NCBI GenBank assembly: GCA_003483675.1
Contig: DMYK01000538.1
Span: 1 to 5,358 of the forward strand
Origin: Microcoleaceae cyanobacterium UBA11344
GTDB lineage: Bacteria; Cyanobacteriota; Cyanobacteriia; Cyanobacteriales; Microcoleaceae
DNA: 5,358 bases
Direction: 5' to 3'
Of the stretch, positions 1-5,264 are shown piece by piece (position 1 is the stretch's first letter; every line of letters starts with the position of its first letter). The position numbers and the translations under genes are program-made. The notes beneath the pieces are model-generated. The model made no database searches, was not told the DNA's origin, and saw nothing but the letters and a program-made list of their open reading frames with translations.

Positions 1-217
1 AGTTTTTCTAGTTAGGAAGTACAGAAAAATTGAGAAGAGACATCTTGCAAAACTGAAGCTCCGTCTGCTTCTATCTGCGTTGATCTGCGGTGAAAAATTC
101 CCGATTCTGATTTTTGCCAAAAGTCTCATCTGTTCGACTTTACTTTGTTCTCCTGTACCTGCGTTTGCGGGAAACGGCAGCAACTATTAAATAAGTAGTG
201 AAAATTTCGCGCGGTTC
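1..217. other. Intergenic stretch left of the first gene, no supported gene
   Basis: No gene can be supported here. One frame is open on the + strand from the left edge to a TAA at 188-190 (about 62 codons). It has no ATG, a composition like the surrounding spacer, and crosses the short repeat at 73-91, so it is more likely chance than the tail of an upstream gene. A small hairpin lies at 159-180: CGTTT (162-166) pairs with AAACG (172-176), and CTG/CAG extends the stem past one bulged G. No T-run follows it, so it is not a convincing terminator. Confidence 0.5.
73..91. repeat. Short direct repeat ATCTGCG x2, possible dispersed intergenic element
   Basis: ATCTGCG occurs at 73-79 and again at 83-89 with a 10-bp period. 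From memory, phrases of this kind (TCTGCGTTNATCTGCGGT) recur between genes in many cyanobacterial genomes; that recollection is not tested here. No coding role is apparent. Confidence 0.35.
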
Positions 218-223
218 TATAAT
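218..223 (+). promoter_or_regulatory. Candidate -10 box for the 274-969 gene
   Basis: A perfect TATAAT lies 51 bp upstream of the TTG start. The position 17 bp upstream (195-200, GTAGTG) is a poor -35 match, so the promoter would depend on an activator or an alternative sigma factor. The predicted transcription start is near 230, giving a leader of roughly 44 nt. Confidence 0.45.
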
Positions 224-273
224 AAAATCGAGGTGTAAACAATTCTGCTCCGGTTTGTACAGTAGGTCGTCAT

Positions 274-969
274 TTGCAAGCACAAGAGATTAAGGATCAG
301 CTCAACTCCCTGATTAGCGAAGCATATCCAGTAGATCCCAGTTTGGCGATCAGATTGAATGAAATCTATCGTTGGATAAAAGATGTTAAACCTGGTGCGC
401 TAACTAATAAGAAATTTGTGATGGCTTTTCTGCTACAGCTTGTCAGTGATTCAGAAGTTTGGTTGGCTGTCAAATCTCTACCTTCAGACGCAGAACAACA
501 AGCTGTGTTTGAATTAATGACTCCTGCGGAAAGATACTGGTACAGCTATCTATTTCCTAAATGGCTGAGCGAAACCGATCACAAATTTCATATTTGGAAA
601 AAAAAACTGATGGCAGGAGAATTTTATCCTGCTGACGATCGCCTTTTGCGATCGCTCGCGACTCACATTCAGCAGCGTGAAGATACTTCTTTTATACAGC
701 GCTATATTGCCGATCTTTCTATGGCAACTGACTCCATCGTTAGTCACCGTCAACAGCAGCCACTCTGCATTCAAGTCACTACTCTTTCCGATGAGTTTTC
801 TGTTGAAAAATATCACAAGTGGCAACAGAGTTTGCAAGCTTGGGGGATTGACAGAGGATTATTTTTAAGTTACGATGGAAGGGATGCAAATTTCCTGAAT
901 CAATTAGTTAACATTGCATTATATAATAGCGATAATTTGCCTGCAGGTCGTTACCTAAAGTTCCCGTAA
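274..969 (+). CDS. Hypothetical protein, 231 aa, possible nuclease-like C-terminal region
   Basis: I do not recognise a named family. The protein is soluble-looking, with no signal peptide or membrane segment. Residues 1-155 look helical and are rich in Trp and Tyr (RYWYSYLFPKW at 87-97, HKFHIWKKK at 103-111). The C-terminal part is different: a strand-like segment QPLCIQVTT (162-170), then KYHKWQQSLQAWGIDRGLFL (179-198). A hydrophobic strand with Q-x-T followed by Lys/Trp and WGI-RGL is reminiscent of restriction-endonuclease-like folds, but no clear D-ExK set is visible, so no activity is claimed. The start is TTG because the frame is open only from about 226 and holds no upstream ATG, GTG or TTG; AGTAGG at 261-266 sits 7 nt before it as a ribosome site. 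Met50 (421) is the next Met. An A9 run (598-606) encodes Lys109-111. The gene stands alone, 190 bp before the RNase III-like gene. Confidence 0.72.
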   Translation: MQAQEIKDQLNSLISEAYPVDPSLAIRLNEIYRWIKDVKPGALTNKKFVMAFLLQLVSDSEVWLAVKSLPSDAEQQAVFELMTPAERYWYSYLFPKWLSETDHKFHIWKKKLMAGEFYPADDRLLRSLATHIQQREDTSFIQRYIADLSMATDSIVSHRQQQPLCIQVTTLSDEFSVEKYHKWQQSLQAWGIDRGLFLSYDGRDANFLNQLVNIALYNSDNLPAGRYLKFP

Positions 970-1054
970 ATTAACCAGATCTGCTACTGATAATAGTTAA
1001 ACTCCTAAAAGCTGTGTGTCTAGAAAGTTTGAACGGAGCAACGGGAAGATTGGC

Positions 1055-1073
1055 CACAGAAACCGGTTTTGTG
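1055..1073. repeat. Near-palindrome centred on AACCGGTT
   Basis: CACAGAAACCGGTTTTGTG is self-complementary except for one bulged G at 1059. In RNA it would form a stem of about 7 bp with a CCGG loop. No U-run follows it. Similar GAAACCGGTTTC palindromes are, to my recollection, scattered between genes in Oscillatoriales, so a dispersed repeat is more likely than an operator. Confidence 0.4.
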
Positions 1074-1114
1074 AAATCACGAGCTAATTGGGAATGAAGT
1101 AAATTGAGATTTGA

Positions 1115-1143
1115 TTGAATCCTTGTTAATTTGTTGATATAAA
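1115..1143 (+). promoter_or_regulatory. Candidate sigma-70 promoter for the RNase III-like gene
   Basis: TTGAAT (1115-1120) and TATAAA (1138-1143) are separated by 17 bp, matching TTGACA and TATAAT at most positions. The transcription start would fall near 1150, leaving only about 10 nt before ATG 1160 or 19 nt before ATG 1169. Either the message has a very short leader or translation starts at the second Met. Confidence 0.45.
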
Positions 1144-1159
1144 ATCAAATGACCTCAAA

Positions 1160-2161
1160 ATGAATACTATGACAGCAAAAGGTACCAGCGCCGTTCAAGA
1201 GAATTTAGTAAAAGTATTTGAAAAACTGGAAGCAGCCAGAAAAATGCAGGATGGCTGGATGAATCACGGGCTAGATTTTGTCGATTTGTATGTGGAGGAT
1301 GTGGGTGGAGATTGGTTGGAAAAATGGGGTAAAGCAGAAAAATTAGAGTTTGACACAATTAGAAGTGTAGAAGTTGATGCTGTCAAAGTAGCGCTCGGCT
1401 TTCCTAACTTCCAGAAAACAAAATTGCTGGAAATAGCCTTGACTCACCGTTGCGATACCAACGATTCTCGCCTCGCCTCTTTCGAGTCGTCAGTTGGGCA
1501 TGTCAAGTACAAAAGGCTTGCTCTCTTGGGTAGCGCGATTTTTGGTGCGGTTGTTACCGATTACCTGTACCGCAAATATCCTCGGCTCGATCGAGATTGT
1601 ATCTCTCTCTTAAAATCTCGGTTAGTAGACAAGAAAAAACTCTCTGAATTTGCAATCAGTTTGAACTTGCAAGTAATTACTGGGCGCGGTGCTAATGGGA
1701 AACAAACAGATAAAAGCGAGTACAAGAGATTTATGGGCGAGACTTTTGAGGCGGTGTTTGGGGCGATTTACTTAGAGTGCGATCGCGATTTTAATCCGGC
1801 GGGCGAATGGCTGATTCAGCGTTTTCTAGAACAAGCCGTTAGTCAGAATATTAGTCAGAAGAGTTATCTAATCGAGTCCCCACAAATCTCGCCGGAAAGT
1901 GCTGTTAAACGGCGGGGAAGCCTCGGTGCAGACATTCTCGATGCGATCGCGATCGACTATCTGTACCACCGCTTTCCCTCACACAACGCCAGCCAGCTAA
2001 CTCATTGTAAAAATATCTTAGTGAGCCAAGATATTTTCCCCAAAGACTTTCAGGCAAAATTAGGCAGTCAGTACCTAGAATTGGGAAGCAATTTCTCGCG
2101 CACCCGCGACTGGCTAGTTGATAACTTTATCAAAACAACAGTTGAAGAACTGGTAGAGTAA
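1160..2161 (+). CDS. RNase III-fold protein with two tandem, catalytically degenerate domains
   Basis: RNase III cleaves double-stranded RNA as a homodimer using four acidic residues. Here residues 89-227 follow the family closely: LLEIALTHR (89-97), KRLALLGSA (118-126), DYLYRKYP (134-141), LKSRLVDKKKL (151-161) and ETFEAVFGAIYLE (194-206). The NERLEFLGDA signature has lost its acids: against Aquifex RNase III, E37 is Lys118, E40 is Ala121 and D44 is Ser125. D107 is Glu194, and E110 is kept as Glu197. A second, shortened copy occupies residues 247-328; it aligns without gaps at an offset of 132 residues over 115-157 (14 of 43 identical by eye) and again over FxAxxGxxYLE...F....WL...F. It lacks about 31 central residues and all the catalytic acids. 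There is an 80-residue N-terminal extension and no dsRNA-binding domain. An inactive intramolecular pseudo-dimer that binds RNA is the inferred role. Two in-frame ATGs (1160, 1169) are possible starts, with no clear Shine-Dalgarno site. Confidence 0.82.
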   Translation: MNTMTAKGTSAVQENLVKVFEKLEAARKMQDGWMNHGLDFVDLYVEDVGGDWLEKWGKAEKLEFDTIRSVEVDAVKVALGFPNFQKTKLLEIALTHRCDTNDSRLASFESSVGHVKYKRLALLGSAIFGAVVTDYLYRKYPRLDRDCISLLKSRLVDKKKLSEFAISLNLQVITGRGANGKQTDKSEYKRFMGETFEAVFGAIYLECDRDFNPAGEWLIQRFLEQAVSQNISQKSYLIESPQISPESAVKRRGSLGADILDAIAIDYLYHRFPSHNASQLTHCKNILVSQDIFPKDFQAKLGSQYLELGSNFSRTRDWLVDNFIKTTVEELVE

Positions 2162-2215
2162 ACAGGAAATCAACTAAAATAAAATCAATTCCTCAAAAAA
2201 TGTGGGAAAAAAGCA

Positions 2216-2619
2216 ATGGTTACACAACTGCAATCTCCCGACAAATCAAAGCTCATCTACCCCGCTCACAACGGCGCACCGATGTCAGACAATACAGAGC
2301 AGTTTCGATTAATCGTTTGGATTAAAGAAAACTTAGAATTGCTGTTTGCAAATGACCCGAATGTTTTCGTAGCAGGCGACTTGCTATGGTATCCAGTTGC
2401 AGGAAATAACAAACTTTCTCAAGCACCAAATGTGATGGTAGTTTTTGGTAGACCAAAAGGAGATCGAGGTTCATACCAACAGTGGAACTCGATCGACTGC
2501 GGCGACAAGCTGAGGCGCGGGCTGAACAGGCAGAAACGCTGCTGGAACAAGAACGATCGCGATCGCAAGCTTTAGAATCAAGACTCGGAGAAATGGGCAT
2601 CGATCCCAATCAATTATGA
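2216..2619 (+). pseudogene. Uma2-family (DUF820) endonuclease remnant, internal deletion and frameshift
   Basis: Uma2 proteins are PD-(D/E)XK-fold putative nucleases, greatly expanded in cyanobacteria and usually about 180-240 aa. Residues 1-90 from ATG 2216 match the usual N-terminus (RLIVWIKENLELLFANDPNV at 31-50, then FVAGDLLWYPV and VMVVFGRPKGDRGSYQQW). After Trp90 the frame turns into a basic tail ending at 2575. From 2485 another frame reads 44 codons, starting ELDRLRRQAEARAEQAETLL and ending REMGIDPNQL-like GEMGIDPNQL with TGA at 2617-2619. That is the coiled-coil end of the same family. The middle, with the EILSP region and most catalytic residues, is missing, and the usual PDV Asp is Asn72. 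One deletion of about 100 codons that also shifted frame explains everything. The gene lies 54 bp after the RNase III-like gene. A 119-aa product is possible but should not be a nuclease. Confidence 0.85.
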
Positions 2620-2652
2620 GGGAAACTGCAAAATTCTCTTTGACAAAAAACA

Positions 2653-2762
2653 TTGTGGAACAGGCATATTGCTTGTTAAGTCTTTTGAAGGGCGGGCTGG
2701 ATGCTCACCCCACAATAAAATTGAATTATTATGGAACAGGCCAGAAAGCCTTTTCTTCACAA
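2653..2762. repeat. Dispersed structured repeat, MITE/REP-like, ~110 bp
   Basis: The left end TTGTGGAACAGGC (2653-2665) has a degenerate inverted counterpart at the right end (2748-2762, ending TTCACAA). TGGAACAGGC occurs exactly twice, at 2656-2665 and 2732-2741. Three successive small hairpins can be drawn: AACAGGCA/TGCTTGTT (2659-2666 with 2670-2677, one G:U), GGGC/GCTC (2694-2697 with 2703-2706) and AGGC/GCCT (2738-2741 with 2748-2751). I recall near-identical elements between genes in Microcoleus-like genomes, with a perfect right end GCCTGTTCCACAA. This copy appears decayed. It encodes nothing. Confidence 0.65.
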
Positions 2763-2778
2763 TGGTGCGGAGCGAGTA

Positions 2779-2810
2779 AATCTAAAATCTAACATCTAAC
2801 ATCTAAAATC
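2779..2810. repeat. Heptamer tandem repeat (A/C)ATCTAA, STRR type
   Basis: Four complete heptamers follow each other: AATCTAA, AATCTAA, CATCTAA, CATCTAA (2779-2806), then a partial AATC. Short tandemly repeated heptamers are a known feature of filamentous cyanobacterial genomes. The repeat contains TAAAAT at 2783-2788 and 2804-2809, 38-65 bp before the kinase ATG. These resemble -10 boxes, but neither has a good -35 partner. Confidence 0.75.
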
Positions 2811-2847
2811 GATTGAATCTCAATCCCCCATACCCTAACCGAATTCT

Positions 2848-4962
2848 ATGCAGTTGCAGCGCCAATTTAGCGGACAACTGATCACGATCGACACTAACAC
2901 CGCGATCGCCAGTGGGGGTGAAGGTCGCATCTACCCGATCGCCCAAGACCCGTCCCTAGTAGCAAAAATTTACCACAGACCGACAGACGAAGACGGCGAC
3001 AAACTCACAGTCATGTTCAGTATGCCGCCGGATGCGCCGATCGCCGAACCCGGACACGCCTCCATTGCTTGGCCTCTCGATTTGCTGCATACCATCGGCG
3101 GGCGAGAAAAAATCGTCGGCTTTGTGATGCCGCGCGTCACCAAAGTTTTGCCGATTCACACTTTCTACACCCCGAAAACCCGTCGCGAACAAAAACCCCT
3201 ATTTAACTATCTTTACCTGCACCGCACCGCCCGAAATCTCGCAGCCGCCGTCAACGCCCTGCATATGCGGGGTTACGTCATTGGGGACGTGAATGAGTCA
3301 AATATCCTCGTCACCGACACAGCTTTAGTAACGCTAGTAGATACAGATTCCTTTCAAGTACGCGATCCCTATACAGGTTACGTTTATCGGTGTCCCGTGG
3401 GGAAGCCGGAGTTTACGCCGCCGGAATTGCAGGGACAAACTTTTCGGGAGCTCGACAGAGCCCCGGAACATGATTTGTTCGGTTTAGCGGTACTAATTTT
3501 TCAATTGCTGATGGAAGGTACGCACCCATTTTCGGGAGTTTATCTCGGTAGCGATGAACCGCCGCCCTTAGAAGCGAGAATTCGATCAGGACATTTCCCC
3601 TCTGGCACCAAACCGATTCCCTATCGCCCCATGCCCGCGGCGCCACCTTTGGAAATGCTGCATCCCCGACTGCGACAGATGTTTCTCCGCTGTTTTGAGG
3701 ATGGGCACGGCAACCCGGCGGCGCGCCCGGATGCCAAAACCTGGGTGAATGCGATTCGGGAAGCGGAAGATGCTTTGATTATTTGCAGCAAAAATAGTCA
3801 GCATAAATACGGTAATCATCTCAGTCGTTGTCCCTGGTGCGATCGAGCCAAACTCCTCAAAGGGCGCGATCCTTTCCCATCGCCACAAGCAGTGCGCGGT
3901 GGATTGCACTTGCAGCCCATGAAAAAGCAGCGTAAAAAGCCACAACCACAACCCCCTGTACGGGACTCCGTGGCGCGGAGGCAGCAGTCTGTAACGGGGC
4001 TACCGCGCCAGCTAGGGCAGTATCAGCCGCCGCTACTGCCTCTGCCGATGTCTTCTCGAACTCGGGTGGCCCCTGCGATACCGTTAACTAAGGTTGAGCG
4101 GATAGTTCAGGATACTGCTTGGGGTAGTGTTTGGGGCGGTTTGTGTTTGGCTGCGGTGGCGGGGGTGTTTTGGGCTTTGACTGAGGGCGGTGGGGCGATT
4201 TTGGGGGCGATTTTTGTGGGTTCGATTTGGGGGAGTTTTTTTGGGATGATCTGGGGCATTTTTACTTTGTCGCCGAATCAGGTTTTGCGGAAGTGGGGGG
4301 GAGTTTTGGTGGGGGCTGTTTGGGGGGCTTTCTTTTTGGCGGCGCTGGGCGGTGGGGTGTTTGGGGCGATTAATCACAATCCGGCGATCGGACAAGCAAT
4401 TTTGTCTGGCGTGGGAGTGGGTACGGTTTGGGGCCTGGTTTGGGCGGTTTTTCAGCCTCCTCTGGCGCTGCCGATCGGGAGGGTTTGGGGCCGTCGGGGA
4501 GCGTTTTTGGGGGCTGTCTGGGGGGCGTTTTTGGGGACTTTGGCGGGGGTTTGTTTGGGGGCTGGGTTGGTGTTGTGGCAACAATATAGTGGGGAGGCGC
4601 GATCGGCTGAGCAGTTTGCGGGTTTGTTGCTGGGAGTGGCGATCGTGGCGGCGGGGGTGGGTTCTCTGGGAGGTATGGTTTCTGGGGCTTTCTTGGGTTT
4701 TTGCGGGTTTGCGCCGAAGTTGCCGATTTCGTTTCAGCCATCGGGTGTGAGGGGTGGGGCTTTGGGGGCGATTTGGGGAAGTTTCTTAGGGGCGATCGTC
4801 GGTGCTATTTTGGGTGCGGGCTTGTCGGCGATTGTTCCGGCTGTTGGGGCTGGGTTGTCGGTGGAGTTGGCGCCTGTGGCTGGTGCGATCGTGGGTTCGG
4901 GTTTGGGGGCGATTTGGGGAGTGGTTTCGGGTACTGTTTGGGGGGCTTTGGGGAAGTGGTGA
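2848..4962 (+). CDS. COG4248-type protein kinase fused to a Gly/Trp-rich multi-pass membrane region
   Basis: Residues 10-305 form a Ser/Thr kinase-like domain: glycine loop SGGEGRIY (22-29), ATP lysine in LVAK (Lys40), catalytic loop GDVNESN (Asp147, Asn152), metal-binding DTD (165-167) instead of DFG, PPEL (191-194), DLFGLAVLIFQLL (209-221) and ARPD (292-295). A putative zinc motif follows: C313, H319 or H324, C328 and C331 in HLSRCPWC. This layout matches the COG4248 kinases, which often work beside a von Willebrand A protein and a PP2C phosphatase; neither is visible here. A Pro/basic linker (355-412) leads to about 290 very hydrophobic residues, roughly eight membrane segments with a dozen WG pairs and repeats such as GAVWGAFLGTLAGVCLGAGL (555-574) and GAIWGSFLGAIVGAILGAGL (640-659). 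A membrane-anchored cytoplasmic kinase is inferred. ATG 2848 fits because the kinase fold begins within 20 residues; no strong Shine-Dalgarno site is seen. The linker and membrane part use G/T-rich codons unlike the kinase part. Confidence 0.85.
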   Translation: MQLQRQFSGQLITIDTNTAIASGGEGRIYPIAQDPSLVAKIYHRPTDEDGDKLTVMFSMPPDAPIAEPGHASIAWPLDLLHTIGGREKIVGFVMPRVTKVLPIHTFYTPKTRREQKPLFNYLYLHRTARNLAAAVNALHMRGYVIGDVNESNILVTDTALVTLVDTDSFQVRDPYTGYVYRCPVGKPEFTPPELQGQTFRELDRAPEHDLFGLAVLIFQLLMEGTHPFSGVYLGSDEPPPLEARIRSGHFPSGTKPIPYRPMPAAPPLEMLHPRLRQMFLRCFEDGHGNPAARPDAKTWVNAIREAEDALIICSKNSQHKYGNHLSRCPWCDRAKLLKGRDPFPSPQAVRGGLHLQPMKKQRKKPQPQPPVRDSVARRQQSVTGLPRQLGQYQPPLLPLPMSSRTRVAPAIPLTKVERIVQDTAWGSVWGGLCLAAVAGVFWALTEGGGAILGAIFVGSIWGSFFGMIWGIFTLSPNQVLRKWGGVLVGAVWGAFFLAALGGGVFGAINHNPAIGQAILSGVGVGTVWGLVWAVFQPPLALPIGRVWGRRGAFLGAVWGAFLGTLAGVCLGAGLVLWQQYSGEARSAEQFAGLLLGVAIVAAGVGSLGGMVSGAFLGFCGFAPKLPISFQPSGVRGGALGAIWGSFLGAIVGAILGAGLSAIVPAVGAGLSVELAPVAGAIVGSGLGAIWGVVSGTVWGALGKW
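3956..3998. repeat. Small palindrome between near-direct repeats in the kinase linker
   Basis: CTCCG (3966-3970) and CGGAG (3976-3980) form a hairpin with loop TGGCG. It is bracketed by CTGTACGGG (3956-3964) and CTGTAACGGG (3989-3998). The arrangement looks like a small palindromic insertion with duplicated flanks, sitting in the disordered linker (residues about 370-384) where it would be tolerated. Confidence 0.3.
4510..4824 (+). repeat. Protein-level repeats GAxWGxFLGxxxGxxLGAGL in the kinase membrane region
   Basis: The clearest pair is encoded at 4510-4569 and 4765-4824 and agrees at 13 of 20 residues by eye; weaker relatives lie at residues 458-473 (GSIWGSFFGMIWG) and 489-508 (GAVWGAFFLAALGGG). 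Glycines spaced by three residues are the classic glycine-zipper packing signature of membrane helices. Confidence 0.7.
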
Positions 4963-5037
4963 TCGGTTGGAGTTTGTTTTTGGGTTTAAAATCCGTGAAT
5001 GGGTAGGTGTAAAAATCGAGGTGTTAAATTTTAGGGC

Positions 5038-5043
5038 TATAAT
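5038..5043 (+). promoter_or_regulatory. Candidate -10 box in the CRISPR leader (distal)
   Basis: A perfect TATAAT sits about 222 bp before the first repeat. The -35 position 17 bp upstream (5015-5020, ATCGAG) is weak. It is one of two possible starts for the pre-crRNA. Confidence 0.35.
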
Positions 5044-5148
5044 GTATGTGCTGCAAGGGTTTGAGGCACTTAAGCCCAAAAAACGATTCACGGAAAGGCT
5101 GAAATGTATGTGTGATAACGGTTTGAGGGCAGTATGAAAAATTGGGTA

Positions 5149-5178
5149 TTGACAAGTCGAAGGCTGAAATGGTACTTT
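5149..5178 (+). promoter_or_regulatory. Candidate promoter proximal to the CRISPR array
   Basis: A perfect -35 TTGACA (5149-5154) is followed after 18 bp by TACTTT (5173-5178), which keeps the most conserved T, A and final T of the -10. Transcription would start near 5186, about 80 bp before the first repeat, a reasonable leader length for an array promoter. Confidence 0.45.
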
Positions 5179-5188
5179 TGTTTTAGAC

Positions 5189-5211
5189 GGTTGGTGAGCG
5201 TAGTCGAACCA
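5189..5211. repeat. Short palindromic dispersed element (GGTT...AACCA)
   Basis: GGTTGGTGAGCG followed by TAGTCGAACCA has complementary ends (GGTT/AACC or TGGT/ACCA). I recall this GTTCGACTACGCTCACC phrase as a common short dispersed repeat in cyanobacteria and other bacteria. Here it lies between the proximal promoter and the first CRISPR repeat. Confidence 0.45.
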
Positions 5212-5264
5212 TTCACGGAACTGAACCTTGAAAACCAAATACAGCAAGGCTTCTGGAACGGGCG

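Larger units (their letters stand above)
970..1159. other. AT-rich spacer between the hypothetical and RNase III-like genes
   Basis: This 190-bp spacer holds a near-palindrome at 1055-1073 and a promoter candidate at 1115-1143. No small ORF or clear intrinsic terminator was found. Confidence 0.5.
5041..5230. repeat. Three degenerate tandem units of about 62-65 bp in the leader
   Basis: Matching words recur at a regular distance. AATGTATGTG is at 5041-5050 and 5103-5112 (62 bp apart). GGTTTGAGG is at 5058-5066 and 5120-5128 (62 bp). AAGGCTGAAATG is at 5095-5106 and 5160-5171 (65 bp). ATTCACGGAA is at 5086-5095 and 5211-5220 (125 bp, twice the period), both followed shortly by CTGAA. The approximate units are 5041-5102, 5103-5167 and 5168-5230. 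The period differs from the 76-bp repeat-plus-spacer unit of the array, so these are not worn CRISPR units. Confidence 0.6.
4963..5264 (+). promoter_or_regulatory. CRISPR leader region, non-coding
   Basis: This 302-bp stretch between the kinase stop and the first CRISPR repeat holds no supported gene. Because the repeats end in GATTGAAAC on the + strand, which in cyanobacterial arrays becomes the crRNA 5' handle, the array should be read rightward and this side is the leader. It contains two promoter candidates, three degenerate ~62-65-bp units and a small dispersed palindrome. Confidence 0.65.

Noticed and set aside
2..190. Open frame from the left edge ending TAA at 188-190, with a signal-peptide-like CSPVPAFAG near its end
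   Set aside because: No ATG, hydrophobic piece is near the C-terminus, and the frame crosses an intergenic-type repeat. Upstream sequence would be needed to revive it.
224..236. 13-base identity AAAATCGAGGTGT with 5012-5024, both close to a TATAAT
   Set aside because: A match of this length somewhere in 5.4 kb has roughly a one-in-five chance, more with AT bias, and the positions relative to the -10 boxes differ.
4084..4741. Two long - strand open frames (4084-4584 and 4370-4741)
   Set aside because: Pro/Gln/Lys-rich shadows of GGG and TGG codons in the kinase membrane region; stops are rare only because of strand composition.
5057..5083. Hairpin GGGTTT/AAGCCC followed by A6 as a terminator
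   Set aside because: The homopolymer is A after the stem on the + strand, and on the - strand the T-run precedes the stem, so neither orientation gives an intrinsic terminator.
4352..5137. Overlapping + strand frames in other phases (4352-4750, 4701-5006, 4802-5137)
   Set aside because: Trp/Gly/Arg-rich off-frame readings of the same G-rich DNA; the kinase frame has the recognisable repeats.
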